Assembly (NCBI GenBank): GCA_903876615.1
Contig: CAIRAS010000253.1
Location: forward strand, 1-5,572
Length of the DNA: 5,572 nt
Reading direction: 5' to 3'
Source of the DNA: an uncultured Holophagaceae bacterium
Lineage (GTDB): Bacteria > Acidobacteriota > Holophagae > Holophagales > Holophagaceae
Shown here piece by piece: positions 5,354 to 5,572 of the stretch. Position numbers and translations under genes: made by a program. The notes beneath the pieces are model-generated. The model searched no databases. It was not told the DNA's origin and worked only from the letters and a program-made list of their open reading frames with translations. Each line of letters opens with the position of its first letter. Position 1 is the first letter of the stretch.

Positions 5354-5572
5354 ATGAACACCCGCAACCTCGCCCTCGCAACCCTGGCAGGGGCCGTGCT
5401 GTGCAGCACCGCTCTCACCGCCGCCGAGCCTGTCAAGGTCGGCTTCATCTACGTGAGCCCCGTCGGGGACGCGGGCTGGACCTACCAGCACGACCTCGGC
5501 CGCAAGCAGATGGAGGCCGCCCTCAAGGGTCAGGTCACCACCAAGTTCATCGAGAACGTGCCCGAGGGTGCC
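5354..5572 (+). CDS. BMP family purine nucleoside-binding protein (3' end missing)
   Basis: This is the substrate-capturing subunit of the importer. Only the first 73 residues are in the window, and the frame is open to the last base. Residues 1-24 look like a Sec signal peptide: a short start with Arg4, a hydrophobic stretch (residues 6-22), then ALTAA before EPVKVGF, suggesting signal peptidase I cleavage near residues 23-24. Cys17 sits in AVLC, which is not a lipobox, so a soluble periplasmic protein is predicted rather than the lipoprotein seen in Firmicutes and spirochaetes. The mature start KVGFIYVSPVGDAGWTYQHD (28-47), then GR at 49-50 and FIENVPEG at 65-72, matches the BMP/PnrA N-terminal lobe, in the GDxGWTYxHDxGR variant known from Gram-negative BMP proteins. 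It follows the permeases as the last visible gene of the operon. The exact ligand (nucleoside, guanine, hypoxanthine or other) cannot be read from this part. Confidence 0.9.
   Translation, partial: MNTRNLALATLAGAVLCSTALTAAEPVKVGFIYVSPVGDAGWTYQHDLGRKQMEAALKGQVTTKFIENVPEGA

Noticed and set aside
5402..5404. Cys17 of the binding protein as a lipoprotein attachment site
   Set aside because: The preceding residues are A-V-L; a lipobox needs Gly, Ala or Ser just before the Cys. A signal peptidase I site follows a few residues later.

Overview
The window reads as a piece of a GC-rich, Gram-negative-type bacterial chromosome. Codon use is strongly GC-biased in every gene. The last gene encodes a transporter binding protein with a Sec signal peptide and no lipobox, which fits a soluble periplasmic protein. 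A proteobacterium or an acidobacterium would fit, but nothing here fixes the phylum and this is inference only.

Layout: (1) 1-828, plus strand, the C-terminal two thirds of a PLP-dependent enzyme that reads as diaminopropionate ammonia-lyase, cut by the left edge. (2) 829-862, a short convergent gap holding a strong GC-rich hairpin, a likely shared terminator. (3) 863-1345, minus strand, a complete guanine deaminase. (4) 1346-1740, a 395-base divergent control region with an AT-rich core, a near-consensus sigma70 promoter facing right, a perfect palindrome, a GC-rich inverted repeat and a 10-base direct repeat. (5) 1741-5572, plus strand, a tightly packed operon for a BMP/NupNOPQ-type purine nucleoside ABC transporter: double-domain ATPase, two permeases, then the substrate-binding protein, cut by the right edge.

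How it fits together: the transporter probably brings purine nucleosides or bases across the inner membrane. Guanine deaminase then turns guanine into xanthine plus ammonia. Diaminopropionate ammonia-lyase turns 2,3-diaminopropionate into pyruvate plus ammonia. In E. coli, dpaL (ygeX) and guaD lie in one purine-catabolism locus, and work on anaerobic gut bacteria places dpaL in a uric acid/purine degradation cluster. Having all three functions side by side suggests a purine uptake and degradation locus that continues beyond the left edge. The transporter and deaminase roles are well supported. The link to an oxygen-independent purine ring-breakdown pathway is inference.
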